Part shown: one piece after another, positions 63,525-64,000 of the stretch
Position numbering within the stretch: the first letter of the stretch is position 1
Layout of the letters: the number at the start of each line of letters is the position of its first letter
Assembly: GCF_900141705.1 (NCBI RefSeq)
Contig: NZ_FQYM01000005.1
Span: forward strand, 62,001 to 126,000
DNA: 64,000 bases
Origin: Fibrobacter sp. UWP2
Lineage (GTDB): Bacteria; Fibrobacterota; Fibrobacteria; Fibrobacterales; Fibrobacteraceae
Direction of reading: 5' to 3'
Program-made: the position numbers and the translations under genes
Notes under the pieces: generated by a model
The model's database searches: none
Told to the model about the DNA's origin: nothing
Seen by the model: the letters and a program-made list of their open reading frames with translations, nothing else

Positions 63525-64000
63525 ATGGCTTCATCAAGTGAGCATTTTGTTATAGCCCTCGACGGCGGATCGGGTACCGGCAAAAGTACGACGGCCAAGA
63601 TTGTGGCCAAGACTCTCGGTATTACCTACCTCGACACGGGCGCCATGTACCGCGCGGTGACGTTTGCCGCCCTCGAGAAGGGACTACCGGCCGAGGAAGG
63701 ACCCGCCATGGACGAACTGCTCAAGGACCTCAAGCTCTCGTTTGACTCCGAAAACCACATTTTGATCAACGGAGTTTCGCATGAGCAGGAAATTCGCGGT
63801 ATGCGCGTTTCGAGCAACGTGAGCATCTACTGCGCCCTCCCGTCGGTCCGCAAGGCCATGACCGAAAAGCAGAGGGAGATTGGCGCCTCTTCCAGTTGCA
63901 TCCTGGACGGCCGCGACATCGGCACGGTTGTGTTCCCCAATGCCAAGTACAAGTTTTTTATGGTGACGGACGTGAAGGTCCGTGCCGAACGCCGCTACAA
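63525..64000 (+). CDS. cmk: Cytidylate kinase (3' end cut by window edge)
   Basis: CMP kinase phosphorylates CMP and dCMP. The visible 158 residues start MASSSEHFVIALDGGSGTGKST (P-loop at about residues 14-21), then YLDTGAMYRAVT at about 36-47 and CILDGRDIGTVVFP at about 124-137, the family's fingerprint. The frame continues past the window edge. Confidence 0.95.
   Translation, partial: MASSSEHFVIALDGGSGTGKSTTAKIVAKTLGITYLDTGAMYRAVTFAALEKGLPAEEGPAMDELLKDLKLSFDSENHILINGVSHEQEIRGMRVSSNVSIYCALPSVRKAMTEKQREIGASSSCILDGRDIGTVVFPNAKYKFFMVTDVKVRAERRY

Overview
The window looks like a chromosomal segment of a Fibrobacter species (rumen or gut cellulose degrader, F. succinogenes-like). This rests on poly-serine linkers in secreted proteins, a pectate lyase with a secretion-type C-terminal tail, monomeric isocitrate dehydrogenase, ExbB/ExbD/AgmX-type envelope genes and many lipoproteins. 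It is inferred from gene content; no database search was possible. Coding density is high and most genes are housekeeping or envelope functions. No CRISPR array, insertion sequence, prophage or rRNA gene was seen.

Layout. 1-4.2 kb: the 3' part of a helical protein gene, then a four-gene proton-channel operon (ExbB/TolQ, two ExbD/TolR, an AgmX/PglI-tail protein) resembling the motor parts of Tol, Ton and myxobacterial Agl-Glt machines. 4.3-6.1 kb: a beta-barrel protein and a small lipoprotein. 6.1-11.6 kb: the rod-shape operon mreB-mreC-mreD-mrdA-rodA, genes overlapping or closely packed. 11.7-14 kb: comF, tRNA-Ser, a GAF/HD-GYP c-di-GMP protein, tRNA-Phe. 14.1-16.6 kb: a CotH-kinase lipoprotein. 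16.7-19 kb: quinone genes ubiE/menG, ubiX, ubiA and a small membrane protein. 19-22.4 kb (minus): ybbR, tsaD, a secreted protein and birA. 22.5-28 kb: ftsX, an envC-like activator, holB, recJ and a TonB-tail-like protein. 28-29.1 kb: a minus-strand gene, tRNA-Leu and a secreted protein.

29.3-38.7 kb is a four-gene minor-pseudopilin cluster in the gspH-I-J-K order, whose last member is a 2,297-residue GspK/PilX-like protein. 38.9-46.3 kb: icd, a LamG-like lipoprotein, trmO, and a 1,005-residue membrane c-di-GMP protein with an intact GGDEF and a broken HD-GYP motif. 46.3-49.4 kb (minus): NUDIX hydrolase, MFS transporter, RNA methyltransferase, tRNA-Gly. 49.5-50.7 kb: infC-rpmI-rplT, followed by an 86-bp duplication of the rplT 3' end. 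51.1-55.3 kb is visibly AT-rich and encodes a 1,206-residue secreted papain-like protein and a lipoprotein, probably acquired. 55.4 kb to the end: M16 peptidase, DEAD-box helicase, tRNA-Ser, pectate lyase, TraB-family protein, two lipoproteins and the start of cmk.

Two themes cut across regions. Several first-of-operon genes have a -10-like box (often TTTTCTATNTT) ending only 6-11 nt before the start codon and no Shine-Dalgarno, which points to leaderless or nearly leaderless mRNAs. Many products act at the envelope (motor, rod complex, FtsX-EnvC, pseudopilins, lipoproteins, secreted enzymes), fitting a cell that attaches to plant fibre.
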